The notes under the pieces are model-generated. The model saw nothing but the letters and a program-made list of their open reading frames with translations, had not been told where the DNA came from and did no database searches. Position numbers and translations under genes: made by a program. 64,000 bases of DNA from Epiperipatus broadwayi (Eukaryota; Onychophora; Udeonychophora; Euonychophora; Peripatidae): the NCBI GenBank assembly GCA_028023455.1, contig JAQFVV010006425.1:124001-188000 (forward strand), read 5' to 3'. Shown here piece after piece: positions 1 to 13,030 of this stretch. How positions within the stretch are numbered: the first letter of the stretch is position 1; every line of letters starts with the position of its first letter.

Positions 1-285
1 AATATTTCTATTTCATTGATTCATATCTTTATTTTAAAGTCAGCATAAACATTTTGTGGATCCATATAAATGCTACATTTACAATAATAAATATTTATTT
101 ATTTTTTTGCTATTTTCTAAAGAAAAATAGTTTTAAACACATTTTGAAATACTGAGCAATGTTTTAAAATTTCTTAATTTGTCTTAATGGCTTCCGTCTT
201 AATTTCATATTATTGCCTTTTCATTTTACTTTTATCATACAAGCTATCTAACTTATGCAAACTTCTTTTAAAATTACAATTATAC

Positions 286-736
286 AAAAGCCATTTATAA
301 ATTATAAATGAATACTCTCACTTTTCCAGACACAAGATATAGTTTTTTAAAAAATATGGAATGAATCCACCCATCCTTTCGACCCAAACATTTATGTATG
401 GGCAAATCTTAAACATATGGAAATGAGAGCATGAAGATGTTAAGCATACAAATCTTAATCATATAGAAATGTGAGCGTGAAGATGTTAAACATCTTCATG
501 CTCTCATTCCCATATGCTTAAGACTTGCCCTTACATAAATGTTTGGGTCAAAAGGATGGGTGAATTCATTCCATCTTTTTTCAAAAACTATATCTTGGGT
601 CTGGAAAAGTGAGAGTATTCATTTATAATTTATCTTTAAAGTGCATGTGCATTGGCTTAATCGCTAATATCACAATTACAGTATAAAAACATAGCGCTAT
701 ATAAAATAATATCTCATTATATAAAAGCCATTTATA
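286..736. mobile_element. Fold-back (MITE-like) element flanked by 14-bp direct repeats
   Basis: Two arms, about 296-435 and 497-640, are reverse complements with few mismatches. The left arm reads TGAATACTCTCACTTTTCCA and the right arm ends with the inverse of this. The 14-mer AAAAGCCATTTATA occurs at 286-299 and again at 723-736, just outside the structure, like a long target-site duplication or a remnant of outer ends. No coding capacity is seen. The structure fits a non-autonomous fold-back DNA element. The superfamily is not identified, and about 80 bp between the right arm and the right repeat is unexplained. Confidence 0.6.
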
Positions 737-771
737 TATTTTTGATAGTTATCTATTCATTTTCTTTTCTT

Positions 772-1135
<364 letters not shown>

Positions 1136-1139
1136 TATC

Positions 1140-3240
1140 TAACAATCTATATATCTGTTTTTTCTCTATCTAAATGTTTGCCTGTTTATCTATCTATCCA
1201 TTGTTTATATTCACGTTTTAAAATTTACCTTGCTATACATTTTATAATTTTATTTATAATTTTTTTACATTTATTATTATTATCTATTCGTCTATGCTTG
1301 ATTGATACTATAATTAATCTTTTTTCAACACTTGTTTATCTTATTAGGATTTCATTATCATCTATATTTTTTAGATAAATACTTATACATTTTCATAAAG
1401 AGATGATAATCTTTTCAAGTAGCGTAAATTTTAGTGTAAAATTAGTTATTTTAATATTAAAATCCAAATTTTATTTTTAGAGTGAAAAAATGAATCTATA
1501 ATCAAGCAATACAAAAACCCATGTTATGCTAACTAATCATATAAGTGATAATATTCCTAAGACTATGAATACTTCATAGACAAATTTTCTTTTTATGTTT
1601 TTTTTTTCTAAAGTTAGCAAATGCTCTAAACTTACAGAAGTCATTATTAAAAATATTATCTAAAAAATAACCAAAGAAATTTACAATTTGTATAAAATAC
1701 TGTAGAATATTTACCATTATTTTGATATTTATCTATTTTAAATATATGAATTGTGTTTCCATACAATTTTTTCTTAAAAAATATAAATCATAATGTGATA
1801 AAAATCTGTTCAAAAAAGTCAGCTTTTATAGTAAACAGTCATTTTTTGCATAAAAATGGTTAAATAATAATGTTCCAAATAGATTTTTAGCCCCATATAT
1901 GAGTAGAACCAACAAATTGAGTTTGATTCAGAAAGTTGTAATTTCCTAAAGAGTCATTCTACTATTACCTAGGCCATGTGGGAAATGCATTAAAGAATTG
2001 ATATTCATTCCCCCCATCAATAAACATTTTGAAAGGAAAAATAGTCTATTTATGCTTAGATCTTATTTTTTTAAGTAAGCACAAACTTATCTTGATGATG
2101 CCCATATTAGGACTTCAGCCTATTATGAGCATGATTTCTTAATTGGCAAATTATACAGGGAACAGAAAGTTTATCATTTTTAATTGCAAGTGACACTGAA
2201 TCTTATTAGTTTGAATGTATGTCATGTTAATTGTATTGCTATATATGTTATTAATTATTAAATGTCATCTTAATAATCAGGTAATGGTTTTCAGTACCTG
2301 ATTTTCCAAAGTTATATATATTAATAAAAACTAAAACTTTCAATACAGACTGAATTTATTTTTAAGAGAATAAAAACTATTTTATTTTTTAAAATGTATG
2401 AATCTAAATAATATCAAAAGCATATCTTATAATAGAATTATCCAACTGTCTGATTATTACAAAAAAAAAATGTTATTTTTACATTTTTCATCTCTCAAGC
2501 ACATTTGAATATTCTTCATTTTACACTCTTTTAAATAAATTCTTTCCTAATCTATATTTAAAGTTTTAATTCCAAAAAAATCCACATTAGGCAGTGTTTT
2601 TGCAAAAACATCAAATTTTGCTTGACATATAAGGTAATATAAAGATCTGATTGTCTATCCTCTTTTATGTTATATGGTGCTTCAATGTGCCAACTGTCAA
2701 TTTTGGCCATTAATGACCAGGCATTTCTAACTGTCAAAGTCAGAAATCACAGAAAAAATGTTTTGTTTTGTAATACATTTTGAATATAAATAAATATATT
2801 TTTCATATTTTTTTTACATTAATAATTTAATCAAATCAATGGCCAATTGCACATTATGATTGGGTAAAATATATTTTTTTTGTTTTACTGCAAACTATTT
2901 TTCTTATGTTTTTCCTATAATTTTCTTCAATTATTAACCCTTCAGCTGCTTTTTTCAACTTATTTAATCTTTGTCTAATTTTTGTATTGGTCCACTACTT
3001 AAATCTGAGAACAATATTATTCGTCAGTTTCATTTCCAGTCAGCTTTTATTGTTAAAATATTAATCTAAAATACACAATTTTTTTTAATTCAGCTTCTAA
3101 AAGTTGAATAATTTTAGATTCAAATTGGTTAAATGTAACAAAAAATTAAAATTGATGTTAATAACTGAAGAAAAATATAATAAGAAATGTTTAAGAAATA
3201 GCCAATGATAAAACAAAAGAATTATATTTCAAGCAATCTG
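1140..3240. other. AT-rich non-coding stretch, nothing recognised
   Basis: About 2.1 kb of AT-rich DNA directly after the microsatellite. Only short open frames occur, without coding character. No terminal repeats, tRNA-like promoter boxes or recognisable protein fragments were seen on either strand. Confidence 0.6.
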
Positions 3241-4450
3241 TGTGTCATTATTCAGTTCTGTAGATGTTAATATAATTCACTTTTCTAGAAGACCAATCAC
3301 TTTTCCCATGCTTATTTTTCTTGTAAAATTAAAAATTTTTTGAATCAAACTTTATATTTCAATAAAGTACTGTAAAATCTTATTTATGAATGTAAAAAAT
3401 TACAATAACTATATTTATTTACTTCAAAATCAATTATGAACGTGTAGAACAATTTGGTTTAGTCTCTGAATTCGTCATTTAGAAATGCCTACTATGAAAA
3501 TTATAGTCATTAGCATGAAGCCACTCGACTTAAAAACTAATCACTTTTGCCATGCTTATTTTTCTTGTAAAATTAAAAAAATTTCTAATCAAACTTTATA
3601 CTTTGATAAAGTAATGAAGAATTTTATTTGTGAATGTAAAAAATTACAATACATATATTTATTTACTTCAAAATCAATTATGAATAGGCAGAAAAATTTG
3701 TTTTGGTTTATGAATTTGTCATTTAGAAATGCCTACTATGACAATTACAAACATTAGCATGAACCACTTAACTTGAAAAACAATCACTTTTCCCACGCTT
3801 ATTTTTCTTGTAAAATTTAAATTTTTCCAAATCAAACTTTATATTTCAATAAAGTAATGTAAAATGATATTTATGAATGTAAAAAATTATGATAGATATA
3901 TTTATTTACTTCAAAATCAATTACAAACATGTAAAACATTTTATTATTTCTGGCTTTGTCATTTAAAAATGACTAATATTCAAATTACACTTGTTAGGTG
4001 TCAACAACTGCGATTACTTTTGCATGTTTATTTTTCTTGTAAATTTTACAATTTTCTAAAACAAACTTTATATTTCAATAAAATAATGTAAAATCTTATT
4101 TATGAATGTAAAAAATTACAATAAATATATTTATTTACTTCAAAATATGAATGTGTAAAAGATTTTATTTTGATTTCTTTAGAAATGCCTATTATTCAAA
4201 TTACAGTTGTTAGATGTCAACAACTAGTTTTTATTAGCAAACATTTTCCCAAGCTTATTTTTCTTGTAATATTTAAAATTTTCCAAATAAAACTTTATAT
4301 TTCAATAAAGTAATGTAAAATCTTATATATTAATGTAAAAAATTAAAACAAATATATTTATTTACTTCAAAATCAATTACAAATGTGTAGAGCATTTTGT
4401 TTTAGTTTCTGACTTTCATTTAGAAATGCCTACAGTACAATTTCCAAAGT
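3240..4450 (+). repeat. Five tandem copies of a ~230-244 bp repeat
   Basis: The block CTTATTTTTCTTGTAAAATT (with variants) recurs at about 3311, 3555, 3798, 4027 and 4254. The spacing is therefore 244, 243, 229 and 227 bp. Each unit also carries a TTTCAATAAAGTA-like block and a TTTAGAAATGCCTA block in the same order. The last two copies are more diverged and shorter. The open frames at 3485-3757 and 3864-4091 lie inside units and translate repeat DNA, so they are not genes. It is a small satellite-like array of unknown origin. Confidence 0.9.
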
Positions 4451-5500
4451 TGGCAGGCATCCAATCAGAGAAAAGAGACACCACTAGACAGCAAAGAAAA
4501 TTGATTTTTTTCTTCAAAATATAATGCCATACGCAGATGTTTTTAGAACTAAAATTTTAAATTTCAAATTTCTTATAAAATAAGCCTAAAATAAAGAAAT
4601 TGCAACAAAAATTGACCAATAGATGATGGTGCATGTTACATCCAAAAACCATAAATCACATTATGGGATATTAAAATAGCAACATGCACTAATTGTAAAT
4701 AACAAAGAAAGGATTAATGTTATTTTACATTTTTTGTTACATTTAAACAATTTGAATGTAAAATTATTCAATTTTTAGAAGCTAAATTAAAACAATTTTG
4801 ATTATTATATATTGATATTTTTATAAATTGAAATTTACTACAACTGTAATAACAAATAAAATTACTAAAACTTGTACTTAAGCTGGCAAATAAGAAAATT
4901 TGTCAGTCAAAAGTAAAGGTAAAATCGTTTTTATTGGCTATATTGTTTCCTTCTCTTCATTAATTAATAATATTTAATCAATGTTTCTGCATAGTGAAAA
5001 ATAAAATACAATTAGATCTTAAAATCCATGAAAAAATGTAAATTGCAGACACTATTATGATTAGTTTTATAATCCATGAAATAAACAATGTGAAAAAAAT
5101 ACACACCATTATAGCAATAATGTTTTTACTACTACTATATTTTAATTTATAATATACTGTTGTAAACATGTAATAAAATAACATCACTAAGATAAATTAA
5201 TATTAAGCATCTTTATTTATACTATAATGTGGTTTTGTGTAGTTTAGCACAAAAGTAAGTTAACAATTGAAGACTAAAACTCTTTGAAGGTAAGCTTAAC
5301 TCATCACATAAAAATTGAAAGAAATATGTCTTTCTGACATATGGAAATTATAAAATGGACTTGTGTAGTTTAACAGATAGTTAAAATGATAGACTTGAAT
5401 GTTAACGTTTTCTAAATTAAAGTTCAATTCTTCATTGATACTTAAAGTCATATGACCATTTCAGTGATAACCATTTGATTATTTATAAATGCATACCATA
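4450..5500. other. AT-rich stretch with weak tRNA-like segments
   Basis: No coding region is recognised. Around 5235-5320 and 5360-5445 two segments begin with GTGTAGTTTA and are followed about 50-60 bp later by a GGTTCAA-like block. This resembles degraded A and B boxes of a tRNA-type promoter, but no convincing cloverleaf can be drawn. The open frame at 4978-5187 (minus) has biased AT-rich composition and no recognisable domain. Confidence 0.3.
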
Positions 5501-5513
5501 TGCATTTATATTT

Positions 5514-6280
5514 GAAGCAAAATTTGTAATTACATTTTGAGCTACAAGTGTCAAATTAACTCATCTCACATCTTTGACACCATCCACTTTAGTTAAATAT
5601 AATAATGATTTTTATTAATTATTTACTAAACTAGAGATTGTCTCTAGCACAGATATAAACTTTAAAACTCAATTAAAGATTAATATATATGATTTTTTAA
5701 AATTAAACACACAGATAAATAGAGTTATTCACATTTGTTTTTCCCATGTGTAATATCTTTATAAATATATTAAATAAACTCAACATATTCTTTTAAATTC
5801 ACATAAAGATACAATAAAAGTCAAATGCCCCATAAAATGCATTTTGTGCTGACTCAGCATTCATTGGTTGATCCAGGTCGCTATGTCTCATGTATATTGT
5901 TATTATATGAAAAATCTTTATCTATATTAAATATTTACATTTTGAATTAAAGTTTATATCTGTGCTAAAGACAATCTCTAGTTTAGTAAATGATTAATAA
6001 TAGTCATTATTATATTTACCTAAAGTATATGGTCTCAAAGATGTGGGTTGAGTTAATTTGACACTTGTAATTCAAAATGTAATTATTTAATATAGATAAA
6101 TATTTTTCATATAATAAAGATATATATGAGAGATAGTAACCTGGACCAACTGATTAGTGCTGGTTCAGCATGAAATGCTTCTTGGGAGTCATTTGTCTTT
6201 TATTGTATCTCAATTTATATGAATTTAAAAAAATATGTGGTAATATTGAGGTTATTTAATATATTTATAAACTTCGTAAT
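5514..6280. repeat. Inverted arrangement of the ~400-bp 'AB' repeat family
   Basis: The segment 5514-5668, containing CTAAACTAGAGATTGTCTCT, returns in reverse complement at about 5945-6085. The segment about 5700-5940, containing TGATCCAGG and ACAATAAAAG, returns in reverse complement at about 6070-6270. The order is A-B on the left and the reverse complement of B-A on the right. This is what is expected if a tandem A-B-A-B array was joined head to head. Direct copies of the same family lie at 36600-36890 and 61755-62400. No protein is encoded. Confidence 0.8.
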
Positions 6281-6347
6281 TATATATAACAGAAAGATTT
6301 AAATTAAAGTTAAATAAAAAACATTAATAAATAATTTCCTATGGTAC

Positions 6348-6926
6348 ATTAGATGTGATATGTTGGACTATTTTCATCATCTTATGAGTTAATATTGAAT
6401 GTATTGAAAATTTTAAACTTTATTTAAACTTTCCAAATACAAACCAACTTGTTAATAATAACACACAAATAGACAAAACAGGTTAGTAATTACACAATGT
6501 TTTGAGTAGTATTATTATCCATTCTTTTTCAGGTGTTTCTGGCCTATATGAACAGTGACAATATTCACTTAGAAGTAGAACTCGCACTTTTAGATTCTTG
6601 AATATCAAATTTAAGGCAAACACTCTACCAAATGAGCTATTCTGTCAAAGCTCAGTTGGTAAAGCATTTGCCTTAAATTTGATATTCAAGAATCTAAAGG
6701 TGCAAGTTCAACTTCTAAGTGAGTATGGTCATTGTGCATATAGGCCAGAAATACCTGAAGAAGAGTGGAGAATAATACTACTCGAAATGTTGTGTAATTA
6801 CTAACCTGTGTTGCCTATTTGTGTGTTATTAAAAAAAGTTGTTTGTATTTGGAAAGTTTAAATTTTTCAATACATTCAGCATTAACTCATAAGATGATGG
6901 AAATAACCCAACATATCACATCTAAT
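6348..6926. mobile_element. ~580-bp palindrome carrying tRNA-like sequence on both arms
   Basis: The left arm (about 6348-6635) and right arm (about 6645-6926) are reverse complements over almost their whole length, with a spacer of about 10 bp. Near the centre the plus strand reads AGCTCAGTTGGTAAAGC, an almost perfect tRNA D-arm/A box. It is followed about 40 bp on by GGTGCAAGTTCAAC, a B-box-like block. The left arm carries the same pair on the minus strand. This suggests a tRNA-derived SINE duplicated head to head, so that Pol III-type promoters face outwards. A 10-mer ATGGTACATT lies at 6341 and again at 6962 and may be a target duplication. The open frame at 6598-6804 crosses the palindrome and is not a gene. 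Confidence 0.75.
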
Positions 6927-8550
6927 AAAATACCACCATTAAAAACCTTCAGACAAATCTTATGGTACATTATTTTATAAATATGGGAATAGAATTAATA
7001 AATGCCCTCCCACTTAGGAGATAGTTTTCTCATCACTGAAGCTTGCATTTCTGTATAGGTTTTATTTTTAATCCAAATGTACATTTTATTTACTTCTGTT
7101 ATTTAGCTTGAAGTAAACATTATTTTTAACATGACAACAGGTTTAAAATTTAAAAAATGTAAGGACAATACACCTTATCTATTGGAATAAAAATGGGGAA
7201 TGTGCATTTGTTTTACCTGATCAGTAAACATGTCACTCCTGAAAACTCTAGAACAAAAAAAAATATGCATGCATAATAAAAATAATAATATATCAAGTTT
7301 TATTATATTTGGAAAATATCTTTTTGAAAACTAAGAGTTCATTATTCAAAATCCTATGATTAGCAAAGCTTGACATGAATAGCAAATAAATTGGCTCCAG
7401 GCTGTCATTTTCTCATGCTAATGAATTGTCTACATTTATAGTTCATAAGATGATGCAATTATCTAGAAATTTTCATTTTGTCCGTCACAATTATAAACAT
7501 CTTCTCTCAAGAAATTATGGTATAGTAATGATAAAATCTATCTTATCATGGGGTAAATTTATTATTGCATAGTTTCTTCAAGAAAGAGCTTCTTCAAATA
7601 TACTTCATTGACAAAATTTGGAAATAGGGTTGATAAATAGGATTCTTTTAAAATAACTATACCCAGGCATTTAAATGCATGCAAGACCATGATAATCAAA
7701 TTTATTGGCAGAAATTGGAAGGGTCAAGCCATTTGATACTTTTTATTTAGCTTTTAGCAATGCATCCTGTTATGATTTTTTTAAAAATACATCTAATATT
7801 AATAACCATTGATTCAAGTTACAAGTGAGTAATTTTGATCTTTCTATTGTCCTTTTTCATATCATTTTTCAGCTCATAATTTTACATAACATTGTTAAAA
7901 GAGTTCTAGAATATGTTATCTATTTAAGTTTTTATATAAATTTTGATATAGCTGTACACACATTTAAAGTTAGTGTTTTAGAATTTTCGGAGATCAATAA
8001 AAATATAAATCATTTGGTTTTTATAAAACATAAATATAACTGCTTTCGGCAATTAAGACTTAATTAATAATTTCAATTCAATTTACATACACAATTATTA
8101 TAACTTTAACTTGCATTAAATAAAGTCTAAATAGCAAACTTTTCTTTATTAAAACATTTATTAATAATTTAGGGTGCTGTGAAGATAAAGATTTCAGAGA
8201 AAATATATATATATACTTTATTGATTAATCTGTACAATAATAAAATATAGATATATGAATAACGAATAAATGGCTTCGCTTAAAGTAGATAGCAAACGTA
8301 AACATTTTTTATTTTAATACTAATGTATAGGCTTAAAAGTAGAAATATTATTATAATATATATAGTGCATATTATTTCACTGACGGGCTATTGAAAATTA
8401 CAACATAAAACAGAAATGCATTTCAATTCCATTTGTTTTATTGACTTATAAATAATTTTAAAGAGATAAAACTAGATTGCAGAAATTCTAAAAAAAACTT
8501 GATTTAGAACAATAACTTTAATATTATTTAACGGAAAAGAACATTTACTC
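6927..8550. other. AT-rich non-coding stretch, nothing recognised
   Basis: About 1.6 kb without clear repeats or coding signal. The open frame at 7825-8067 is hydrophobic and AT-driven, with no recognisable domain and no splice-site context that would support an exon. Confidence 0.5.
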
Positions 8551-8616
8551 TGTCAAGCGTTGATGGCCTAGTGGTTAGCATAGCTGCCTTCCAAGCATTT
8601 GATATATGAAAAAAAA
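8551..8616 (+). mobile_element. tRNA-Gly(UCC)-derived SINE-like copy, 3' half of tRNA deleted
   Basis: The sequence starts TGTCAAGCGTTGATGGCC and continues with GTGGTTAGCATAGCTGCC then TTCCAAGCA, matching the acceptor, D arm and anticodon arm (anticodon TCC) of animal tRNA-Gly(UCC). It then jumps directly to TTTGATATATG plus an A-tail. The variable loop, T arm and 3' acceptor strand are missing, so the B box is lost. The ends match the two fuller copies at 10751-10856 and 13352-13449, which shows they are one family. Confidence 0.75.
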
Positions 8617-9405
8617 AGAACATTTACACCAAAATGTATGTAACTTTTTATAAAGTTTAGCATACAAATAATTTATGTAATAGACAAGCCAAACATGTTT
8701 GTATAAGTGGCCGTGATAAGAATTGTATGGAAAAATCATTTGTCCTTATAATTGAAGATATAAACTGAAATTAATAATTGAAATATTTTATATTATAACA
8801 TGCAAATGCGTATGTGTTCATATCATATCTAGGTTTAGTTATTCTAAAAAAAAATTATTAAAAATTGAAATACATCTTGATTATAAAATACTTCACTGTG
8901 CTTATATATATTGGTCAATTTAACCAGGGCATGTAATAATCACATAATATTAATATTTTATATTATTTGATATAGGAGCATGAAATCAATTGTGGTCACA
9001 ATTTTGATTCATTTAACATCAAATTAATTTGCATAGAATGCAATGGTTGAACAAAAAAATTTGAGAAGGCATATTTATCACAAACAATACTTATGCAATA
9101 AATAACAAAGTAGCTTTATCACACAAGTGTAATATGTAAATCTTTCAATTTATATATCAATCTCCTTTTACATATTAGTTTCTGCTTCCTCTCACATATA
9201 AAATTGACTTTATCTAGTACTATGAATATGATCTTCTCGATCAAAAACAGTCCTAAGCTGTAGTTAATTTGTTGTATTTTTAATCTTTCATTCATAACAC
9301 TATATTCTGTATTGAATTATAAGTGTGTTTAATTTGTGACCATTTAGCATTTATAATTTTTTATTAGTACTGATTATTTATTAAGCACATAAAAATATGT
9401 AATTA
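8617..9405. other. AT-rich non-coding stretch, nothing recognised
   Basis: No gene, repeat boundary or RNA signature was recognised on either strand in this interval. Confidence 0.5.
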
Positions 9406-9407
9406 AA

Positions 9408-9770
9408 TAGAGAAAGGCTTTAACTATTGTCATATGTGCCTTTAATGTTTATAATAATCAAACAATGAAGTTTTTGACTATAGCGGGATGTCTAAAAACT
9501 CAACATATGATAGTGAATTTATAGAGATAAGAACAGCCATCTTATCTTTAATCTAAATTCCAACATAAAAAGTGAAGAGAGTAACAGCTTCACATTTGCA
9601 GATTGGCCTCTATAAGTGTAAATTTAGGCTAAAGATAAGATGGCCATTTTTATCTTTATAAAGACACTCTCTTGTGTTGAGGTTTGAGAGGTCCCTCTAT
9701 AGTCAAAAACTAGATTGTTTGACTATTATAAACATTGAAAATACATATGATAATGGTTAAAACTTTTTTT
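9408..9770. mobile_element. Fold-back element, ~360 bp, with long imperfect inverted arms
   Basis: The left arm from about 9408 and the right arm ending about 9768 are reverse complements. AATCAAACAATGAAGTTTTTGACTATAG on the left is matched in inverse on the right by CTATAGTCAAAAACTAG with TTGTTTGACTATTATAAACATT. The inner arms contain GATAAGATGGCC and its inverse. The centre is short. There is no coding capacity, so it is a non-autonomous hairpin-type element. A diverged relative, mainly the AGAGGGACCTCT block, lies at about 40370-40570. Confidence 0.75.
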
Positions 9771-9779
9771 TATTTAATA

Positions 9780-10750
9780 CCATGAATAAGTAAATGTGAA
9801 TCTGTAAAATTCTGTTTTAAAATATTAATATCCCTTTCTAATTTTTAGACTATCTCAAAGGATCCTATCAGGTGTAAGTAATGATGTTAATAAATATTTT
9901 AAGGCATGGAATTATTATCAGTTTGATTTCTTTAACTTCTCCATTCATTTTCATGGTCAAGCTTTGTTTGTGATTTCTAGCAATTAAATTTACATTTTTT
10001 ATCCCTTGTGAAAATTTTGCAAAACGTTTTTTTTTTGTACGGCTTTAAAATTCATATATATTTATATTCTAATATATTACTTTAAAAAAATCAAAAAATG
10101 GCAGAGAAAATTGAATAATTGGTACAGCAAAGGAACTGAAACTCTGCTTTGATGGGTAGACATTGTTTATTTGGCTATCATCACAAACTTTGCCAAGTAT
10201 ATTCTGTGGAAATATTACAATCAGTGAGAAAATATTACCTAAAATCTTGATTTTTTGGAAAGTTTACGATTATATTTTTATCATCATTGTGTAATAATTA
10301 TTATATTCAAAACTTTTATATTGCACTAATCATGCTTCAGCAGACCACTGCCAGAATCATAAACAATTAATTGAAAGGATTCATGCATTCTACTATCGAA
10401 AAAATGGAATATTTAAATGCCTCATTTACATAATAAATCACATCCATACATAGACATAATTTTCAACTGCTAAAGTAAATAGCACTCTGATTATGGCAGA
10501 GATATGCCAAAAGCATGATTAGAGCAATGTAAGAGTTTTAAACATTAAATATTACCTTTTCTTAATTTTCGATTAGAATGAGTGAATAACAATTACAATA
10601 ATTAAAAAAAAGAGAATTAAATTTATTATAGAATTATGAATATTTATACACAAATATGACCACAATAAATAATCAAATGCTTAGTTTTTAAGTAGATCAT
10701 GTGATCATCAAAACTGAAAGTGGTAGAGAAGCAATATATACATTTTTATC
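9780..10750. other. AT-rich non-coding stretch, nothing recognised
   Basis: About 1 kb without a recognised gene, RNA or repeat boundary. Confidence 0.5.
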
Positions 10751-10856
10751 TTTTTTTTCATGTGTCATAGCATCGGCCGGGAAGTGAACCCACTAACCCG
10801 GGACAACTTCTTGTTAGGCAGCTGTGCTAACCTCTCGACCACCAACACTTGACACA
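10751..10856 (-). mobile_element. tRNA-Gly(UCC)-derived SINE-like copy with extended terminal stem
   Basis: Read on the minus strand, it has TGTGTCAAGTGTTGGTGG at the start, an A-box-like GGTCGAGAGGTTAGC, the anticodon arm CTGCCTAACAAG, a B box GGGTTCACTTCCC and then CCGGCCGATGCT-ATGACACATG with an A-tail. The outer TGTGTCA pairs with TGACACA, so the tRNA acceptor stem is lengthened by a flanking inverted repeat. About 10 extra bases lie before the B box compared with the 13.4 kb copy. The intact-looking A and B boxes could in principle recruit Pol III. It is probably a dispersed pseudogene or SINE copy rather than a working tRNA, because the anticodon loop is altered. Confidence 0.8.
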
Positions 10857-10869
10857 AATTTTTATTTTT

Positions 10870-11770
10870 GAGTCTATACTTTTAGAACTACACTGTACTC
10901 TCTACGTCAATCTAACCATGTGGAATGTAGCATTAAGTGTTTAAGATTAAAAATGATATTGAAAACAACACACCAATTTACTTTTACAATATTAACTGCC
11001 TATTCTATTAAGCAAGTTATTTTAAAATTAATTTTCGTAATATAGAAATAAAGACACTGCAAATCATCAAGTACTAAGACACAAACTAAGCAAACATTAA
11101 ACTGAATCGAATAAATAACAAATGTGATAGAAAAAGTGTTTATATATATATATAATGAATATAAATGAACAGTTGTTGCAAATAATATATTCACTTGAGT
11201 AAACATATTGAAATTTACAAAATAATATGATGAAGAAAAATATATGTTTAGTTTTCATTGATGTGCAAACTATTTGCTGAATATCATTCTCAGCTGTTAA
11301 AACAATGGCTTTTAATATCACAACATCAAATCTTAACTGTCAATTTTGCCTGCTCTCAACTTCTTACTCGTTATTATCAAAACTTGCACATACACATTTG
11401 AGACTGCTTTGTTTCGTTTTTCTGATTTTTTTAAAAAGATTATAAAAATGTTTAATACTTTTAAAAAAAAAAAAAAATTTAAACTGATAAATCAGTATAT
11501 ATAAAATAATAGAATGGCTTATTAATGCGGAGCTTATAAAAAAAATCAGATAAACCCTGTGCTCTAGAAACCACCACCCACCCTTCCACTGCATTAAACT
11601 GTGCAAGACAGTATATTATAATTATTAACACATATAGGTCTGTCACTTACTATTAGATTAAAATTGTAAATTTAAATATACTTGTTCAACGATAAAAAAA
11701 AAAAACATGTAATAAATAAATAAAGTGTCCTGTATTTTAAAAATGGAAATATACTTACATAAAATATTTA
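10870..11770. other. AT-rich non-coding stretch with A-runs
   Basis: Only low-complexity open frames occur on the minus strand (11000-11606). Their products are runs of aromatic and aliphatic residues that follow base composition. No domain, signal or splice context was recognised. Confidence 0.5.
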
Positions 11771-11771
11771 T

Positions 11772-12560
11772 AATAACCAAAAAAGCAAGTCATATATAAC
11801 GTGACATTACAATTATAAGCTTGTATTTACAAAAAATTAATACAGAGAGCGTAGCAATAGCTCAAACAAGCTTATAATTGATAAGTGTGGTATGAGAAAA
11901 TATTTAAAATCTCTACCCAGAACCTTCCCATCTCCAGACCGACTGGTTTCGAGCTTATGGCTCACATCAGTGGAGAGCTAGAATATTCAGGCACTAAATC
12001 TAAAATATCAACTTAAAACCCAGCACTTATTTTATAAGTAATATTTAACTAGAAACTCTGAAATTTTCAGACATGAAAATGTCTTTAAATCCAGCTATCT
12101 AACTTAAATAGCTATATGGGACTGAACTGAATTTAGATCTACCATATTTTAATAACCTCAACATATGTCAAAGCCTTAAAGGTAAAATTATAATAAACAA
12201 AAAAACAAGTCATATAAAATGTGACATTATTATTATAAGCTTGTATTTACAAAAATGTAATACAGAGGGTGTACCAATAGCTCAAACAAGCTCTTAATTG
12301 ATAAGTGCAGTATGAGAAAATATTTAAAATTTCTATCCAGAACCTTCCCATCTCCAGACCAACTGGTTTTGAGCTTATGGTTTTGAGTTGATATTTTAGA
12401 TCTAGTTTTCGAATATTCTAGCTCTACACTGACATGAGCCATAAGCTCAAAACTAGTTGGTCTGGAGATGGGAAGGTTTTAGATAGAGATTTTAAATAAT
12501 TTCTCATACCACACTTATTAATTAAGAGCTTGTTTGAACTATTGGTACACTCTCTATATT
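11772..12560. repeat. Fold-back repeat family 'FB': tandem then palindromic copy
   Basis: A unit starting ATAACCAAAAAAGCAAGTCA at about 11773 restarts at about 12192, a tandem spacing of about 420 bp. The second copy runs into its own reverse complement. CAATAGCTCAAACAAGC on the left is matched by GCTTGTTTGAACTATTGG at about 12527-12545, and the sequence around the TCCAGACCAACTGGT block is inverted at about 12450-12475. No protein is encoded; the frame at 12233-12442 lies within the repeat. The same family occurs at 12700-13030, 13980-14065, 27955-29275, 34565-34790 and 38326-39250. A conserved core is GATTTGAAGACATTTAGAT (with variants). Confidence 0.8.
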
Positions 12561-12699
12561 ATAAAATATTTATTTATGTGATAAAATAAAATATTTATAT
12601 TTTATATGTAATATTTAATAATTAATTTAATGGTAGGCAAGTAAAACTATTAAAATGTTGATAGCTTATTATTTATCTATCCTACAAATAAATTACAAG

Positions 12700-13030
12700 T
12701 AAGTGCTAAGACTTATTAGATGGTATGGCTGAAGAATTTTCAACACCATATAGCCATTTATGTTAGATAGCTGGATTTGAAGACATATAGATGTCTGAAA
12801 ATTTCAGATTGTCTACTTAAAAGTTAACTATTATCAGATAAGGGCTGGCTTTGAGTCGGTATTTTGGATCTGGTGCTTGAAATATCCTAGTGCTTCACTG
12901 AAGATTGCCAATAGCATGAAACCAGTCTGAGGATAGGGATCAATTCTAAATGGAGATTTTAAAATGCTTTCTCTGAAGGCATTTGTTGATAAAGCTTGTT
13001 AGAGCTGCTGCACACTCTTTATTTAGTTTT
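12700..13030 (-). repeat. Diverged inverted copy of the FB repeat family
   Basis: The order of blocks is opposite to that at 11.8 kb: ATGGTATGGCTGAAGA, GCTGGATTTGAAGACATA, TCTGAAAATTTCAGAT, then GATAAAGCTTGTTAGAGCT. The match is older and looser than the pair at 11.8-12.5 kb. No coding capacity. Confidence 0.7.

Noticed and set aside
3280-4450. CRISPR-like array
   Set aside because: The repeats are ~230-244 bp tandem units without short repeats and unique spacers, and the genome is eukaryotic.
5362-5445. tRNA-like segment with GTAGTTTAA and AAAGTTCAATTC
   Set aside because: No consistent acceptor, D or anticodon stem could be drawn, so it is not called a tRNA gene.
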